Shown here piece by piece: positions 27,497 to 36,755 of a stretch of 64,000 bases of DNA. Within the stretch, counting starts at the first letter, position 1. Each line of letters starts with the position of its first letter. Source of the stretch: Thiolinea disciformis DSM 14473. GTDB taxonomy: Bacteria > Pseudomonadota > Gammaproteobacteria > Thiotrichales > Thiotrichaceae. Where the stretch lies: positions 149,082 through 213,081 of the forward strand of contig NZ_AQVE01000004.1 in the NCBI RefSeq assembly GCF_000371925.1, in the 5' to 3' direction. The notes under the pieces were generated by a model that was given only the letters and a program-made list of their open reading frames with translations, was not told where the DNA came from and made no database searches. Position numbers and translations under genes: made by a program.

Positions 27497-28762
27497 TTAG
27501 GATGTGCTTGTCACTAAAGTATTGGGCAGATTTGCTTCTTCAAAACGATTTACTTGGCGAAGGCTTGGGAAGAGGCGCATCCAAGTACCAGCCACCGCTA
27601 AAGTAAAAATGCAACCTAGTACTGCTGCAGGTACAAGCCCAACCCAAGCCGCCATCGCCCCAGCACGAAATTCCCCTAATTCATTAGAAGAGCTAATAAA
27701 TAGCATATTCACTGCATTGACTCGCCCTCGCATTTCATCGGGTGTTGAGAATTGAACAAGCGTGGAGCGAATATAAACGCTGACCATGTCCGCCGCACCG
27801 GCAAGTATTAAGGCTAGAAAGGATAGCCAAAATAGCTTGGATAGAGAGAATAGTAGATTAGCTAGGCCAAATAGAATTACCGCGCCAAACATAATTAAAC
27901 CTAAATGGCGATTAAAAGGTTTAATGCTTAGATAAAAGCCGAGTGTTACTTCACCAATCGCCATGGCACTGCGTAATGCACCTAAGCCTTGAGAGCCAAC
28001 TTGTAAGATATCGCTGGCATACATCGGTAATAATGCAACGACTCCACCTAACAAGACAGCGAATAAATCTAAAGAAATCGTGCCTAAGATAATGGGACGC
28101 GAGCGAATAAACTGAATGCCTGCAGTAAAGCGTTGCCATGCACCGATATCTTTTTGTTGCGGCTGTTGTGTACCATACAGTACAGGAATCCATTGCAATA
28201 AAATAATGGCGGCCATAAAGCTTAAAAAACATAAGCTATACGTTAATTGACCGCCACCTACTGCATATATAAAGCCACCTAAGAGTGGGCCAGAAATCGA
28301 GGCAATGCGCATAATCATACTATTAGCAGCGATAGCAGCTGCTAATTGATTTTTGGGAACAATTTGCGGCAATAAACTTTGTAAAGCAGGACCAGTGAAA
28401 GCACGCCCAGCGCCATAAATTAATAAGACAAAATAAAACCAAGTCGGAGTGTTAATCTGTAGAACGCTCAATAAAGCGAGAGCCACACCGCATAACCCTT
28501 GTATACCCCAACTTAATAAAAGAATTTTTTTGCGATCAAAACGATCAATTAAATCCCCAGCGGGAATTAGTAACAATAGCATGGGTAGGAATTGTGCTAG
28601 CCCCACATAGGCTAAGGTCATGGGGTCGCGAGTCATGGTATACACTTGCCATGCGACGACAATGCCTTGGATTTGTGCTGCGAAGAAGGCTAATAAACGA
28701 CTGAGGGCAAAAGGTAAAAAACCACGTTGGCGATAAATACTGGTTGGAGCAGGCGTTGTCAT
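27497..28762 (-). CDS. MFS transporter (MFS_3, EntS-like exporter)
   Basis: 421 residues with about 12 hydrophobic spans. The loop 2-3 motif is degenerate (GDLIDRFDRKKILLL), typical of the MFS_3/EntS group of siderophore or drug exporters. RGRVNAVNMLFISSSNELGE in the second half is the group's recurring motif. It is a single-gene unit between convergent and co-directional neighbours. Substrate unknown; no siderophore genes nearby. Confidence 0.85.
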   Translation of the reverse strand: MTTPAPTSIYRQRGFLPFALSRLLAFFAAQIQGIVVAWQVYTMTRDPMTLAYVGLAQFLPMLLLLIPAGDLIDRFDRKKILLLSWGIQGLCGVALALLSVLQINTPTWFYFVLLIYGAGRAFTGPALQSLLPQIVPKNQLAAAIAANSMIMRIASISGPLLGGFIYAVGGGQLTYSLCFLSFMAAIILLQWIPVLYGTQQPQQKDIGAWQRFTAGIQFIRSRPIILGTISLDLFAVLLGGVVALLPMYASDILQVGSQGLGALRSAMAIGEVTLGFYLSIKPFNRHLGLIMFGAVILFGLANLLFSLSKLFWLSFLALILAGAADMVSVYIRSTLVQFSTPDEMRGRVNAVNMLFISSSNELGEFRAGAMAAWVGLVPAAVLGCIFTLAVAGTWMRLFPSLRQVNRFEEANLPNTLVTSTS

Positions 28763-28834
28763 GATTTGTTATGAAATGAATTTGGGCTTGAAATCTTCAT
28801 TTAGGGGCTGGAGTGGCTAAGGAGTTATTGAGTT

Positions 28835-28867
28835 TTTAGTTACTTAGTTTATGGCTAAGTAACTAAA
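28835..28867. repeat. 13-bp AT-rich inverted repeat between GST and MFS genes
   Basis: TTTAGTTACTTAG (28835-28847) and CTAAGTAACTAAA (28855-28867) pair perfectly around a 7-base loop. It has no T-run expected for a minus-strand terminator, and lies 73 bp upstream of the MFS start and 8 bp after the GST stop. It may be an operator or a weak terminator. Confidence 0.5.
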
Positions 28868-28874
28868 GAATCAT

Positions 28875-29486
28875 TTATCTTTTTAAACCTTCCGCTATTA
28901 AGACAGCTTGAACCGCGGGACGTGCGGCAACACGTTCTTGGAAGGCTGCAAGGTTCTGCCACGGCTCTAGGCTTAATTTGGATACTTTGAGCCAGCGCGT
29001 TACGGTAAAAAGATAAGCATCGGCTACACTGAATTGTTCGCCCAGTAGATAGGATTTTCCGGCTAAATGCTCATTAATGTGGCTATAGCGATTTTCCAAA
29101 TTAGCTTTCATCGCCACACGCCATTCTTCACAAGCTTCATTGGCATGGAAAAAAGGGACGAAAGATTTGTGCAATTCGGTACCAATATACGTCAGCCATG
29201 CTTGCAGCTGATAACGCTCTAGCGTGCCATTAGCGGGTGCTAGGTTTTTGCTAGGTGCTTGGTCGGCAATGTATTGCACAATTGCAGGCCCTTCGCTGAG
29301 TAATTCGCCAGAATCGAGCAATAAAGCAGGTACATAGCCGCGCGGATTAATGCTAGTAAAATTTTCGCCACTGGCCGTCGTTTTGGTTTTTAAATTTACT
29401 GCCTCTGCTTGATAGGGCAGACCAGATTCTTCCAAGGCAATATGCGGTGACAAAGAGCAGGCACCTGGGGAGTAAAATAGTTTCAT
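28875..29486 (-). CDS. Glutathione S-transferase (beta class)
   Basis: 203 residues from the ATG at 29486; the frame is open to 29564 but the start MKLFYSPGACSLSPHIALEE is exactly the family N-terminus. The beta-class catalytic Cys10 is in SPGAC. Thioredoxin-fold residues NPRGYVPALLLDSGELLSEG (glutathione-binding) and the helical C-terminal domain with GEQFSVADAYLFTV are present. It conjugates or reduces electrophiles in the cytosol. Length is normal. Confidence 0.9.
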   Translation of the reverse strand: MKLFYSPGACSLSPHIALEESGLPYQAEAVNLKTKTTASGENFTSINPRGYVPALLLDSGELLSEGPAIVQYIADQAPSKNLAPANGTLERYQLQAWLTYIGTELHKSFVPFFHANEACEEWRVAMKANLENRYSHINEHLAGKSYLLGEQFSVADAYLFTVTRWLKVSKLSLEPWQNLAAFQERVAARPAVQAVLIAEGLKR

Positions 29487-29731
29487 CGTGTAACTCGCTA
29501 TACAAACCAATAAGTATTTGAGCATAAGCTGGGCTAGGCTTGCCAGCAAGCAGGTTTTACTCAATTTTGCATTGGAAGTGTGAGCGTGGAAACCCCAAGA
29601 AGTTGCATTATATGCTACTTAGAGCTGTGCCTAATTCGCCTTAGGTTTTATAATTTGAAGCCAAGCCTTGTTTTCTTTAATCTGCCTCTATCGAAACAAG
29701 AAGCCCACACTAAGTAATAGAGGTTAGCCCC

Positions 29732-30007
29732 ATGAATGAGAATACGCCCGCTCTGCCCAGTAGTACCGCTTGGACTATGTTTGTGAAAATAACCTTCATC
29801 GTCGCGCTACTTGCCATGGGCGCTTTCGTGTTCTTCATGAAAGGTGATTTGTTGATGAAAGGTTATTTGGCGCTCAATTCATTATTTTTGGTTAGCTCAA
29901 CCATTATGCTGTCCAAAACCTTGCGCGATGATCATGAAGCACAACGCTTATTAAATAGAATTGAAGAAGCGAAAACGCATAAAATCCTAAAAGAATTTGG
30001 TCATTAA
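29732..30007 (+). CDS. YiaA/YiaB-family inner membrane protein
   Basis: 91 residues with two membrane helices (WTMFVKITFIVALLAMGAFV; GYLALNSLFLVSSTIMLSKT) and the short connecting loop of the YiaAB domain, then a charged helical tail. GAGG precedes the start. It is 11 bp upstream of the PspA-like gene, a recurring pairing, and is probably the membrane anchor or partner of that stress protein. Confidence 0.85.
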   Translation: MNENTPALPSSTAWTMFVKITFIVALLAMGAFVFFMKGDLLMKGYLALNSLFLVSSTIMLSKTLRDDHEAQRLLNRIEEAKTHKILKEFGH

Positions 30008-30018
30008 GGAGTAGCACC

Positions 30019-30684
30019 ATGTGGTATTTAGTGAATAAGTTAATGACCGCCGCGCGTGGTGGTACGCGAGAGGTATTAGAGCAAGCCGTGGATGTCAATG
30101 CCTTGCGTATCTTGGGACAGGAAATTTATCAAAGTGAAGCTTTATTGCGAGAAGCGAAAAATCACCTCGCTAAAGTAATGGCTGAGAAATTACAAGCACA
30201 ACGCCAGTTGGAAATATTAAAAGGTAAAATCAGCCAGAAAGAGCAAGTGATTCGTGATCATTTGCAAGCTCAGCGTGAGAGCGAAGCATTGGCTTTAGCG
30301 CAAACCCTAGCGGCTTTAGAGGCTCAGGCTCAACAAAGGCAAACGCAGGTTGATCAGTTGCAACAGTATGAAGAACGTTTATTACAACAAGTAAAAGATG
30401 CTGCACAACAGTTAGATCATTATCGCAGCTCGCTAAGCATGGCAAAGGCTACTCAACATGCACAAGCGGTTACGCAAAAACTGCATGGGACTACGCAATT
30501 ACAGACAGATCAATTTGGTGCCATGCAGGAAACCTTGGAGCGCATTGAACGCAAGCAACAGTTAGAGGCGGATCGCTTGAGTGCGCAACAAACGATTCAT
30601 CATTATTTGCATGATGAGCCAACGATTGTTCAACAGCGCCAGCAACAGGCCTTGTTGATTTTGGAGCGCCTAAAGGCGGCCTAG
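30019..30684 (+). CDS. PspA/IM30-family phage-shock protein homologue
   Basis: 221 residues, almost entirely heptad-rich alpha helix. The N-terminal MWYLVNKLMTAARGG is a short amphipathic stretch as in PspA, where it senses damaged membranes. A long coiled coil (about 55-150) and a C-terminal helix follow (YLHDEPTIVQQRQQQALLIL). Co-transcribed with the YiaAB gene (AGGAG in the 11-bp gap). Likely role: ESCRT-III-like membrane maintenance. No PspF or PspBC genes are nearby. Confidence 0.8.
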   Translation: MWYLVNKLMTAARGGTREVLEQAVDVNALRILGQEIYQSEALLREAKNHLAKVMAEKLQAQRQLEILKGKISQKEQVIRDHLQAQRESEALALAQTLAALEAQAQQRQTQVDQLQQYEERLLQQVKDAAQQLDHYRSSLSMAKATQHAQAVTQKLHGTTQLQTDQFGAMQETLERIERKQQLEADRLSAQQTIHHYLHDEPTIVQQRQQQALLILERLKAA

Positions 30685-30698
30685 TAGCTTAGATTTTT

Positions 30699-30726
30699 AG
30701 CACCCAACTTCGTTTGGGTGCTTTCA
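30699..30726 (+). terminator. Terminator after the PspA-like gene
   Basis: AGCACCCAA (30699-30707) pairs with TTGGGTGCT (30714-30722) around CTTCGT, followed by a short T-rich stretch. It lies 15 bp after the stop codon. Confidence 0.7.
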
Positions 30727-30786
30727 TGTTGGTTCGTCCATGTTTTGTTAGCGTTAAACCGTTTGATAACAAATCGCATTGAAGGG

Positions 30787-30814
30787 CTTGAAATTCATCC
30801 AGCCAGCCCCATCT
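30787..30814 (+). promoter_or_regulatory. Sigma-32 heat-shock promoter of htpG
   Basis: CTTGAAA at 30787-30793 and CCCCATCT at 30807-30814, separated by 13 bases, match the RpoH consensus closely (CTTGAAA - 11 to 16 - CCCCATnT). The transcript would start about 40 bp before the htpG ATG at 30860. Confidence 0.88.
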
Positions 30815-30859
30815 ATCGCTCATTAATGATTAATGAAGCACCTGAGAGGGACTTAGTTT

Positions 30860-32749
30860 ATGAGTGAAACTGCTGCAAAAGAGAACCTACAATTTCAAAC
30901 CGAAGTGAATCAGTTATTGCATTTAATGATTCATTCGCTGTATTCCAATAAAGAAATTTTCCTGCGCGAATTAATCTCCAATGCGGCTGATGCCTGTGAC
31001 AAATTACGTTTTGAGGCGGTAGGCAACGATAGTTTGTACGAAAATGATAGTGATTTGCGGGTCGAGGTTGAATTTGATGCCGACGCCAAAACCATTACGA
31101 TTCGTGATAATGGTATTGGGATGAGTCGTGATGAGGTAGTGAACAATATCGGCACGATCGCACGTTCGGGTACGAAAGAATTTTTACAAAAATTGTCTGG
31201 CGATCAGCAAAAAGACGCTCATTTAATCGGTCAGTTTGGAGTTGGTTTTTATTCAGCGTTTATTGTTGCCGATAAAGTAACGTTAACGACACGCCGAGCT
31301 GCCACTGCGAAAGATCAGGCGGTGCGTTGGGAGTCAGATGCAAAAACTGGCTACACTCTTGAAAATGTTGAGAAAGTAACACGCGGCACCGAAATCGTTC
31401 TACATCTAAAAGATGAAGAAAAAGAGTTAGCCAATGCGTGGCGTTTGCGCTCCATTATTACCAAGTATTCTGATCACATTCCATTCCCCGTTAAAATGCG
31501 CAAATCGGATGATGAAGGCAAGGAAAGCGCAGAATGGGAAGCGGTGAATAAGGCAAATGCTTTATGGCGTCGTTCAAAAAGTGAAATTAGCGATGCAGAA
31601 TATCAAGAATTCTACCGCTATGTTTCTCACGATTGGCAGGATGCCTTAGCCTGGTCACACAATAAAGTTGAGGGCAAATTGGAGTATACCTCGCTCTTGT
31701 ATCTGCCCTCTAAAGCACCGTTCGATTTGTTTGATCGTGACCAAAAACATGGCCTGAAATTATATGTGCAGCGTGTATTTATCATGGATGACGCTGAGCA
31801 TTTAATGCCACGTTATTTGCGTTTTGTGCGCGGTGTGATTGATTCCAATGATTTACCTTTGAATGTGTCACGCGAAATTCTACAAAGCAATAAAATCATT
31901 GACTCGATGAAAAGCGGCTCAGTGAAAAAAGTGTTGGGCTTGCTAGAAACCATGGCACAGGATGAGCCAGAAAAGTATGCGGGCTTCTGGAAAGAATTTG
32001 GGCGCGTGATTAAAGAAGGTCCTGGTGAGGATTACACCAATCGGGAACAGATTGCGAAGTTGATGCGCTTTGCCTCAACCCATACTGATAGCGCCGAGCA
32101 AACCGTTTCTTTGACGGAATATATCGCTCGTATGAAAGAAGGTCAGGATAAAATTTACTTTATTACTGCCGATTCCCATACCGCCGCAAAAAATAGCCCG
32201 CACTTAGAAGTGTTCCGCAAAAAGGGCATCGAGGTCTTATTATTATCGGATCGCGTGGATGAATGGTTAACCGGTAACTTGCACGAGTTCGAAGGTAAGT
32301 CCTTCCAGTCTGTGGCCAAAGGGCAATTGGACTTAAGCAAACTAGAAAGCGAAGAAGATAAAGCGGAACAACAAAAGGTTGAAGAGCAGTCCAAAAGCTT
32401 AATTAATCATGTGAAAGAAGTTCTGAAAGAGAAAGTCGAGGATGTACGCGTGTCACATCGTTTGACCTCTTCACCGTCTTGCATCGTCTTAAGTGAGCAT
32501 GATATGGCACTGTATATGCAAAATCTGATGAAGCAAGCGGGGCATGAACTGCCACATACCAAGCCAGTGCTCGAAATCAATCCCAGTCATCCTTTGTTGA
32601 TGCGGATGGAAAAAGAAACGGATGACGAGCGCTTTGCCGAATGGTCAAGCTTATTATTAGATCAAGCCATTTTGGCAGAAGGTGGTCAATTAGAAGATCC
32701 TGCAGGCTTTGTTAGCCGTTTAAATCGTTTAATGCTATCGATTGGCTAA
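30860..32749 (+). CDS. htpG: Chaperone HtpG (Hsp90)
   Basis: 629 residues, standard length. GHKL ATPase motifs: [13 protein letters not shown] with Glu37 and Asn41, DNGIGM at 83-88 and GQFGVGF at 124-130. Middle-domain catalytic loop: [10 protein letters not shown]. Cytosolic ATP-driven chaperone for protein remodelling. Preceded by a sigma-32 promoter and followed by a terminator, so it is a stand-alone heat-shock gene. Confidence 0.98.
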   Translation: MSETAAKENLQFQTEVNQLLHLMIHSLYSNKEIFLRELISNAADACDKLRFEAVGNDSLYENDSDLRVEVEFDADAKTITIRDNGIGMSRDEVVNNIGTIARSGTKEFLQKLSGDQQKDAHLIGQFGVGFYSAFIVADKVTLTTRRAATAKDQAVRWESDAKTGYTLENVEKVTRGTEIVLHLKDEEKELANAWRLRSIITKYSDHIPFPVKMRKSDDEGKESAEWEAVNKANALWRRSKSEISDAEYQEFYRYVSHDWQDALAWSHNKVEGKLEYTSLLYLPSKAPFDLFDRDQKHGLKLYVQRVFIMDDAEHLMPRYLRFVRGVIDSNDLPLNVSREILQSNKIIDSMKSGSVKKVLGLLETMAQDEPEKYAGFWKEFGRVIKEGPGEDYTNREQIAKLMRFASTHTDSAEQTVSLTEYIARMKEGQDKIYFITADSHTAAKNSPHLEVFRKKGIEVLLLSDRVDEWLTGNLHEFEGKSFQSVAKGQLDLSKLESEEDKAEQQKVEEQSKSLINHVKEVLKEKVEDVRVSHRLTSSPSCIVLSEHDMALYMQNLMKQAGHELPHTKPVLEINPSHPLLMRMEKETDDERFAEWSSLLLDQAILAEGGQLEDPAGFVSRLNRLMLSIG

Positions 32750-32777
32750 GTTTTTTAAAGCGTAAGTGCCAACTATT

Positions 32778-32810
32778 AAGCCTCTAGTCTTTTGGGCTAG
32801 GGGCTTTTTT
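32778..32810 (+). terminator. Rho-independent terminator after htpG
   Basis: AAGCCTCTAG pairs with CTAGGGGCTT with one G-T wobble, then TTTTTT. It lies about 30 bp after the htpG stop. Confidence 0.85.
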
Positions 32811-32907
32811 ATGGTGTACGGGGTGGCACAAATCCGACATTGCTTAAGATAAATGCAAGTCTGAACTGGCATAATGGCGAGCCTGAAACAGTGTCGAATC
32901 ACATAGT

Positions 32908-34020
32908 ATGAATCCTAAACATTTACTGGTTGATATTTCTGCCCACGGTTTTGGTCATGTTGCGCAAACAGCAGCCGTTTTAAACGCATTAGACATGCAG
33001 CAAATTCGTTTGACGATTCGCTCTAAAGCGCCAGAGGCGTTGCTGCGCGCGCGTATCCAGCATCCCTTTAAACTCATTCCTTATCAGCAAGATAATGGCA
33101 TGGTCATGCATGATGCTTTACGGGTTGATGTGTTGGAGACGATGCGTTGGTATAAAGCCTTTCATGCGGATTATGACGAGCGTAAACGCGAAGCTGCCTT
33201 AGCTTTAGAAAAATTAAAAGTGGATATGGTGTTTGCCAATATTCCTTATTTAAGTTTGGCGGGAGCACGTTTAGCAGGTGTGCCAGCCATTGCCTTATGT
33301 TCATTGAACTGGGCTGATATTTTTAAGCATTATTGTGCGCAAATGCCGCGTGGCGCTGTTTATTATCAAGAGATGTTAGCAGCGTATGATAGCGCGCAAT
33401 ATTTCCTCCAGCCCGAACCCTCTATGCCAATGCCGGAGCTAAATAATGCTAAGGCGATTGCACCGATTGCTCAAGCGGGGATAGCGCAACGTGAACAGTT
33501 GTTAGAGTCTCTAGCCTTGCCAGATACCGCTAAATTAATCCTTGTTGCCTTAGGCGGTATTGGAATGCAATACCCTCTAGACACTTGGCCTGCTATACCG
33601 AATGTCTATTGGATTTTTCCAGATGAAATTATTGAAGCTCATCCGCGCCGCGATTTTATTCTGCAATCTGAAGCGGAGTTGAGTTATATGGATTTAATGG
33701 CTTCTTGTGATGTGGTGATAACCAAAACTGGTTATGGCACGCAAACGGAGGCAGTGATGAATCGCATTCCAGCATTGTGTGTGCAACGTCCGGATTGGCC
33801 GGAAACGCCGTTTTTAGATGCTTGGCATTCCGAGCATGGTGAAGTGGAATTTACCACGTGGCAGCAGATTCAAGCTGGCGCTTTTGGTGAGTTGATTCAA
33901 TCATTACTGGAGCGTGCTTGGGCAAAACCCAGTATTCAGGCTAAGGGTGCAGTCCAAGCGGCTGAGCTCATCCAACAGATGTTAAGCCAAACCACAAGCT
34001 GCTACACTGCGCGCTTTTAA
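32908..34020 (+). CDS. GT-B type glycosyltransferase-like protein
   Basis: 370 residues. The N-terminal DISAHGFGHVAQTAAVLNAL is the Gly/His loop of the GT28/UGT and L-arabinokinase N-domain type. The C-terminal half has VLVALGGIG-like strand (LILVALGGIGMQYPL), the nucleotide-sugar loop TKTGYGTQTEAVMNRIP and a DWPETPFLD acceptor region. No membrane spans. It could transfer or bind a nucleotide sugar. The substrate is unknown. Co-transcribed with ppnP (18-bp gap). Confidence 0.7.
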   Translation: MNPKHLLVDISAHGFGHVAQTAAVLNALDMQQIRLTIRSKAPEALLRARIQHPFKLIPYQQDNGMVMHDALRVDVLETMRWYKAFHADYDERKREAALALEKLKVDMVFANIPYLSLAGARLAGVPAIALCSLNWADIFKHYCAQMPRGAVYYQEMLAAYDSAQYFLQPEPSMPMPELNNAKAIAPIAQAGIAQREQLLESLALPDTAKLILVALGGIGMQYPLDTWPAIPNVYWIFPDEIIEAHPRRDFILQSEAELSYMDLMASCDVVITKTGYGTQTEAVMNRIPALCVQRPDWPETPFLDAWHSEHGEVEFTTWQQIQAGAFGELIQSLLERAWAKPSIQAKGAVQAAELIQQMLSQTTSCYTARF

Positions 34021-34038
34021 GTTGGAGCTGAGAACCTT

Positions 34039-34350
34039 ATGAGTCGCCTAGAAAATGTGAGTTTAGAGCCAGTTGCGAATGTGTATTTCGACGGTAAATG
34101 TGTTAGCCACAGTTTTGTAACTGCGGAGGGAGCCCGTAAAAGTGCAGGGGTTATTTTACCTGCTACCTTAACGTTTAATACCGCTGCCCCCGAAATTATG
34201 GAAATTAAACAAGGGCATTGCCGTGTACGTTTGGCCGGTGCGCAAGCTTGGCAAGACTATAAAGCAGGGCAATCCTTTTCAGTCGGGGCTAATAGTGCCT
34301 TTGATATTGAAGCACTTGAGCCTACCCACTATATCTGTCATTTCGGCTAG
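34039..34350 (+). CDS. ppnP: Pyrimidine/purine nucleoside phosphorylase PpnP
   Basis: 103 residues, cupin fold of the DUF1255/PpnP family. Diagnostic stretches: VYFDGKCVSHSF, SAGVILPATLTFNTAAPEIM and the ending EPTHYICHFG. The enzyme splits nucleosides with phosphate to base and ribose-1-phosphate. Length and motifs fit E. coli PpnP (YaiE). Its stop overlaps the end of the convergent gene by 4 bp. Confidence 0.9.
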   Translation: MSRLENVSLEPVANVYFDGKCVSHSFVTAEGARKSAGVILPATLTFNTAAPEIMEIKQGHCRVRLAGAQAWQDYKAGQSFSVGANSAFDIEALEPTHYICHFG

Positions 34351-35552
34351 TTTTTTACGGTTTGGGCGGGCAGGGCTTTAATGGCAAACTGTTGCTCCAA
34401 GGTTTGAATAATGTCGGGGGCATCCCATTCTAGTCCCCCTTCATAACCCAAACGAATGGCGCCTTTCTGATCAATGACTAAGGTAGTAGGAAAGGCGCGT
34501 AATTTCCACGTTTTGGCAACTTGTTCCTTAGCATCAATCAGATTAGGATAATCAATCGTAAATTTATCTAAAAAATCGGCTACTTCATCTGCGCCTTCAC
34601 TCATATTGACTCCCAATACAACTAAATCATCCTTACTGAACTGTTGTTGTAGACGGTTTAGCGAGGGTAATTCTTTAACGCAAGGTGGGCACCAAGTAGC
34701 CCAGAAATTTAATACCACGACTTTACCTTGATAGGTTTTCAAGTCATGCAGCTTGCGATCTAAATCTTCCAATTTGAGCTCAGGCGCGATTTGACCAGAA
34801 TAGGACTTTAACTCGCTTTTCTGACTGGCCTTTTCTGTACTAGCGTTATGCTGTTCTGGCTGATTTTGCTTGCTTTCTAAGTACGCAATGGCTTCCATGA
34901 GGAGGCTGGGGAAAATTGCCACTTGCATCATGGCGTCTTCATTTAGTTGATTTTGCTCTAGGAAACCGGCTTCGACATCAGCCACTTGTTTGACGCTTAT
35001 GGAGTGACCCGCTTGCACCAGCGATTGAACTAAGTCATTCGCTGATTCAGAACCATGCGCAGGCTGAAAAATATAGCTAGGTAAAGGCTTGGTAAATTTA
35101 GCGTTTAAGTTAGAAAGCTTTACCTCAGGATAAGCCAGCAATAAACCACCTAGTTTGTTATATCGTTCAGGTTTTTGCTTTTCTAAAGTCTGTAATGCTT
35201 TTAAGGTTGGCTCGGTTTGTTGACCTAAGGCCATGACATAAAAGGTTTGTGCTTTATTTTCAGGTATCAAAGCACTTAGGAGCTTAACAAGATCGGTTTT
35301 GGGCTGAGCCAGCCAAACACCAAGCCCCGCGTCTGCTAAGGCGCTGGCAAGCGGTAAATGCTGCGGCTTTGCTTCTTGCGCCAGAATGAGTAATTGAGTG
35401 CTCGCCGTGGTTGAGCCAAAGCGCTGCACTTCGAGTGTATTACCCTCGGTTTGAAGCTGAATGGTTTCAGGATTCAGTGTTGCTGCATAAGTTTGTGGTA
35501 GTAAAGCACAAAGGGCTAAGCCCAGAGTAAAAGCTAATTTATTTAAGTTCAT
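34347..35552 (-). CDS. Periplasmic fusion of an alpha/beta-hydrolase-like domain with a TlpA-type thioredoxin domain
   Basis: 401 residues from the ATG at 35552; the open frame to 35699 overlaps the upstream gene and has no signal. Signal peptide of about 22 residues ending QTYAA. Residues ~25-230 resemble an alpha/beta-hydrolase fold (ASALADAGLGVWLAQP; KLGGLLLAYPEV) similar to DUF3530, without a clear catalytic triad. Residues ~260-395 are a TlpA/ResA-like thioredoxin with VVVLNFWATWCPPC (Cys288 and Cys291) and the cis-Pro loop FPTTLVID. Probably a periplasmic thiol reductase with a docking or enzymatic domain. Confidence 0.8.
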   Translation of the reverse strand: MNLNKLAFTLGLALCALLPQTYAATLNPETIQLQTEGNTLEVQRFGSTTASTQLLILAQEAKPQHLPLASALADAGLGVWLAQPKTDLVKLLSALIPENKAQTFYVMALGQQTEPTLKALQTLEKQKPERYNKLGGLLLAYPEVKLSNLNAKFTKPLPSYIFQPAHGSESANDLVQSLVQAGHSISVKQVADVEAGFLEQNQLNEDAMMQVAIFPSLLMEAIAYLESKQNQPEQHNASTEKASQKSELKSYSGQIAPELKLEDLDRKLHDLKTYQGKVVVLNFWATWCPPCVKELPSLNRLQQQFSKDDLVVLGVNMSEGADEVADFLDKFTIDYPNLIDAKEQVAKTWKLRAFPTTLVIDQKGAIRLGYEGGLEWDAPDIIQTLEQQFAIKALPAQTVKN

Positions 35553-35655
35553 TTGCCTATCCCTTGTTATCTTGAGGCGCAAGACCAACCCGCCTGCAAG
35601 GTGGGGTGGTAGTTTGCCTGAAATTATTGATAAGACAAAGAAAAGGCTAATAGGT

Positions 35656-36207
35656 TTAGGGATTTTTTGTAGGTGTGGGTAAAGCAGCTGACATCCCACT
35701 TTGAGTAGTAGACTTCAAAGTACTAGGGTGAGCAGGACCTTCGGGAAGTATATCGGCATTGCAGAGCGTGCTTATATTTTTTTCTATTTCAGCAATTTTG
35801 TCGGTGCGCTCTTTCGCTGTGAGAATTTTGGCTTCTTTCTCACCATCTTTCAAACGGATAAGTGGATTTGCCACCATCTGACGCAATACTTTATTTTGCT
35901 CATCGCAATAAGCGAGTTGCTTTTCTTTATTGGTATTACCTTCAGCACGCGCTTGTTCCAGTGTTTTTTCTTCCGCTTTAACGGAAACAGGTTCACTCGG
36001 GGGAGGTGCTACCGTACTTTTACCAATGGCTAAATGCTTTAATTCTTCAACATTTTTAACTTTTTCGTCTTTACTGGGGGGTTTTTGGTCATAATGAACT
36101 TTGCCTTGGCTATCAACCCATTTATAGATGTCTGCTTGTGTAGAGGACATCATCAGTATAGACATAGCAAATAGGCTTGCACTCAAAACGTACATGGGGG
36201 ATTTCAT
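35656..36207 (-). CDS. DUF4124-domain exported protein
   Basis: 183 residues. Signal peptide of about 25 residues (SASLFAMSILMMSSTQA), directly followed by DIYKWVDSQGKVHYDQKPP, the DUF4124 signature. The remainder is charged and helical, with one Cys in each of two short motifs (QLAYCDEQNK; STLCNAD). Function of the family is unknown. AAGGAG precedes the start. It is upstream of the TlpA-like fusion and probably co-transcribed. Confidence 0.85.
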   Translation of the reverse strand: MKSPMYVLSASLFAMSILMMSSTQADIYKWVDSQGKVHYDQKPPSKDEKVKNVEELKHLAIGKSTVAPPPSEPVSVKAEEKTLEQARAEGNTNKEKQLAYCDEQNKVLRQMVANPLIRLKDGEKEAKILTAKERTDKIAEIEKNISTLCNADILPEGPAHPSTLKSTTQSGMSAALPTPTKNP

Positions 36208-36755
36208 AGAAAAACCGTCTCCTTTCAGGAGTAATTATTTTAATTTAATGACTATAGTTTATTAGAATTTTCTAATTTACTGCACTGGTATCAATGCAAT
36301 ATGGGCTTAATAATAAATTCTAATTAATAAGGGTATTATGCCATGAAAGATTGGAAAACATGGATGCTAATTGTCGGATTGTTAGTGATTTTTTAAAGTT
36401 TTTGTTTAAGCGCAGATGCTTATAATTGGCTATTAAGCAATAAGCTCCTAAGGTGGCTATGGATTGACTAGCTCGGTATTGTTGACAATGTATGATTCAT
36501 GTTGTGTGGCTTGACGCTCACTAGGGATAACACTTCGCTAAAAAGTAGTGAATTGATCCTTGGTTTTCTTATTTCTTCACTCTCTTTGTCGATAAGCTTT
36601 AGTCTCAAGCGAAAATGCAGTATTTTGTAGCGCTTCCTAAAGGCTGTTGGGAAATAGTCGACAATATGCCTCTTGGATGCTGTAATGGTTGCGTTTTTTG
36701 GTTATGCTGTGCTCGCGTTGAGGACGGGTAATTCACCCCTGCAAGGAGAAGTCTA
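36208..36755. other. Intergenic region with a possible broken small membrane-protein frame
   Basis: 548 bp. The perfect palindrome TTAGAA-TT-TTCTAA is at 36262-36275. A mini frame at 36343-36396 encodes MKDWKTWMLIVGLLVIF, and the same frame stays open for 24 codons after that stop. No ribosome binding site of note. The remainder is non-coding and holds the thiolase promoter. Confidence 0.35.

Noticed and set aside
28835..28867. Rho-independent terminator for the GST gene
   Set aside because: The stem is long but AT-rich and is not followed by a T-run on the minus strand, so it is listed only as an inverted repeat.
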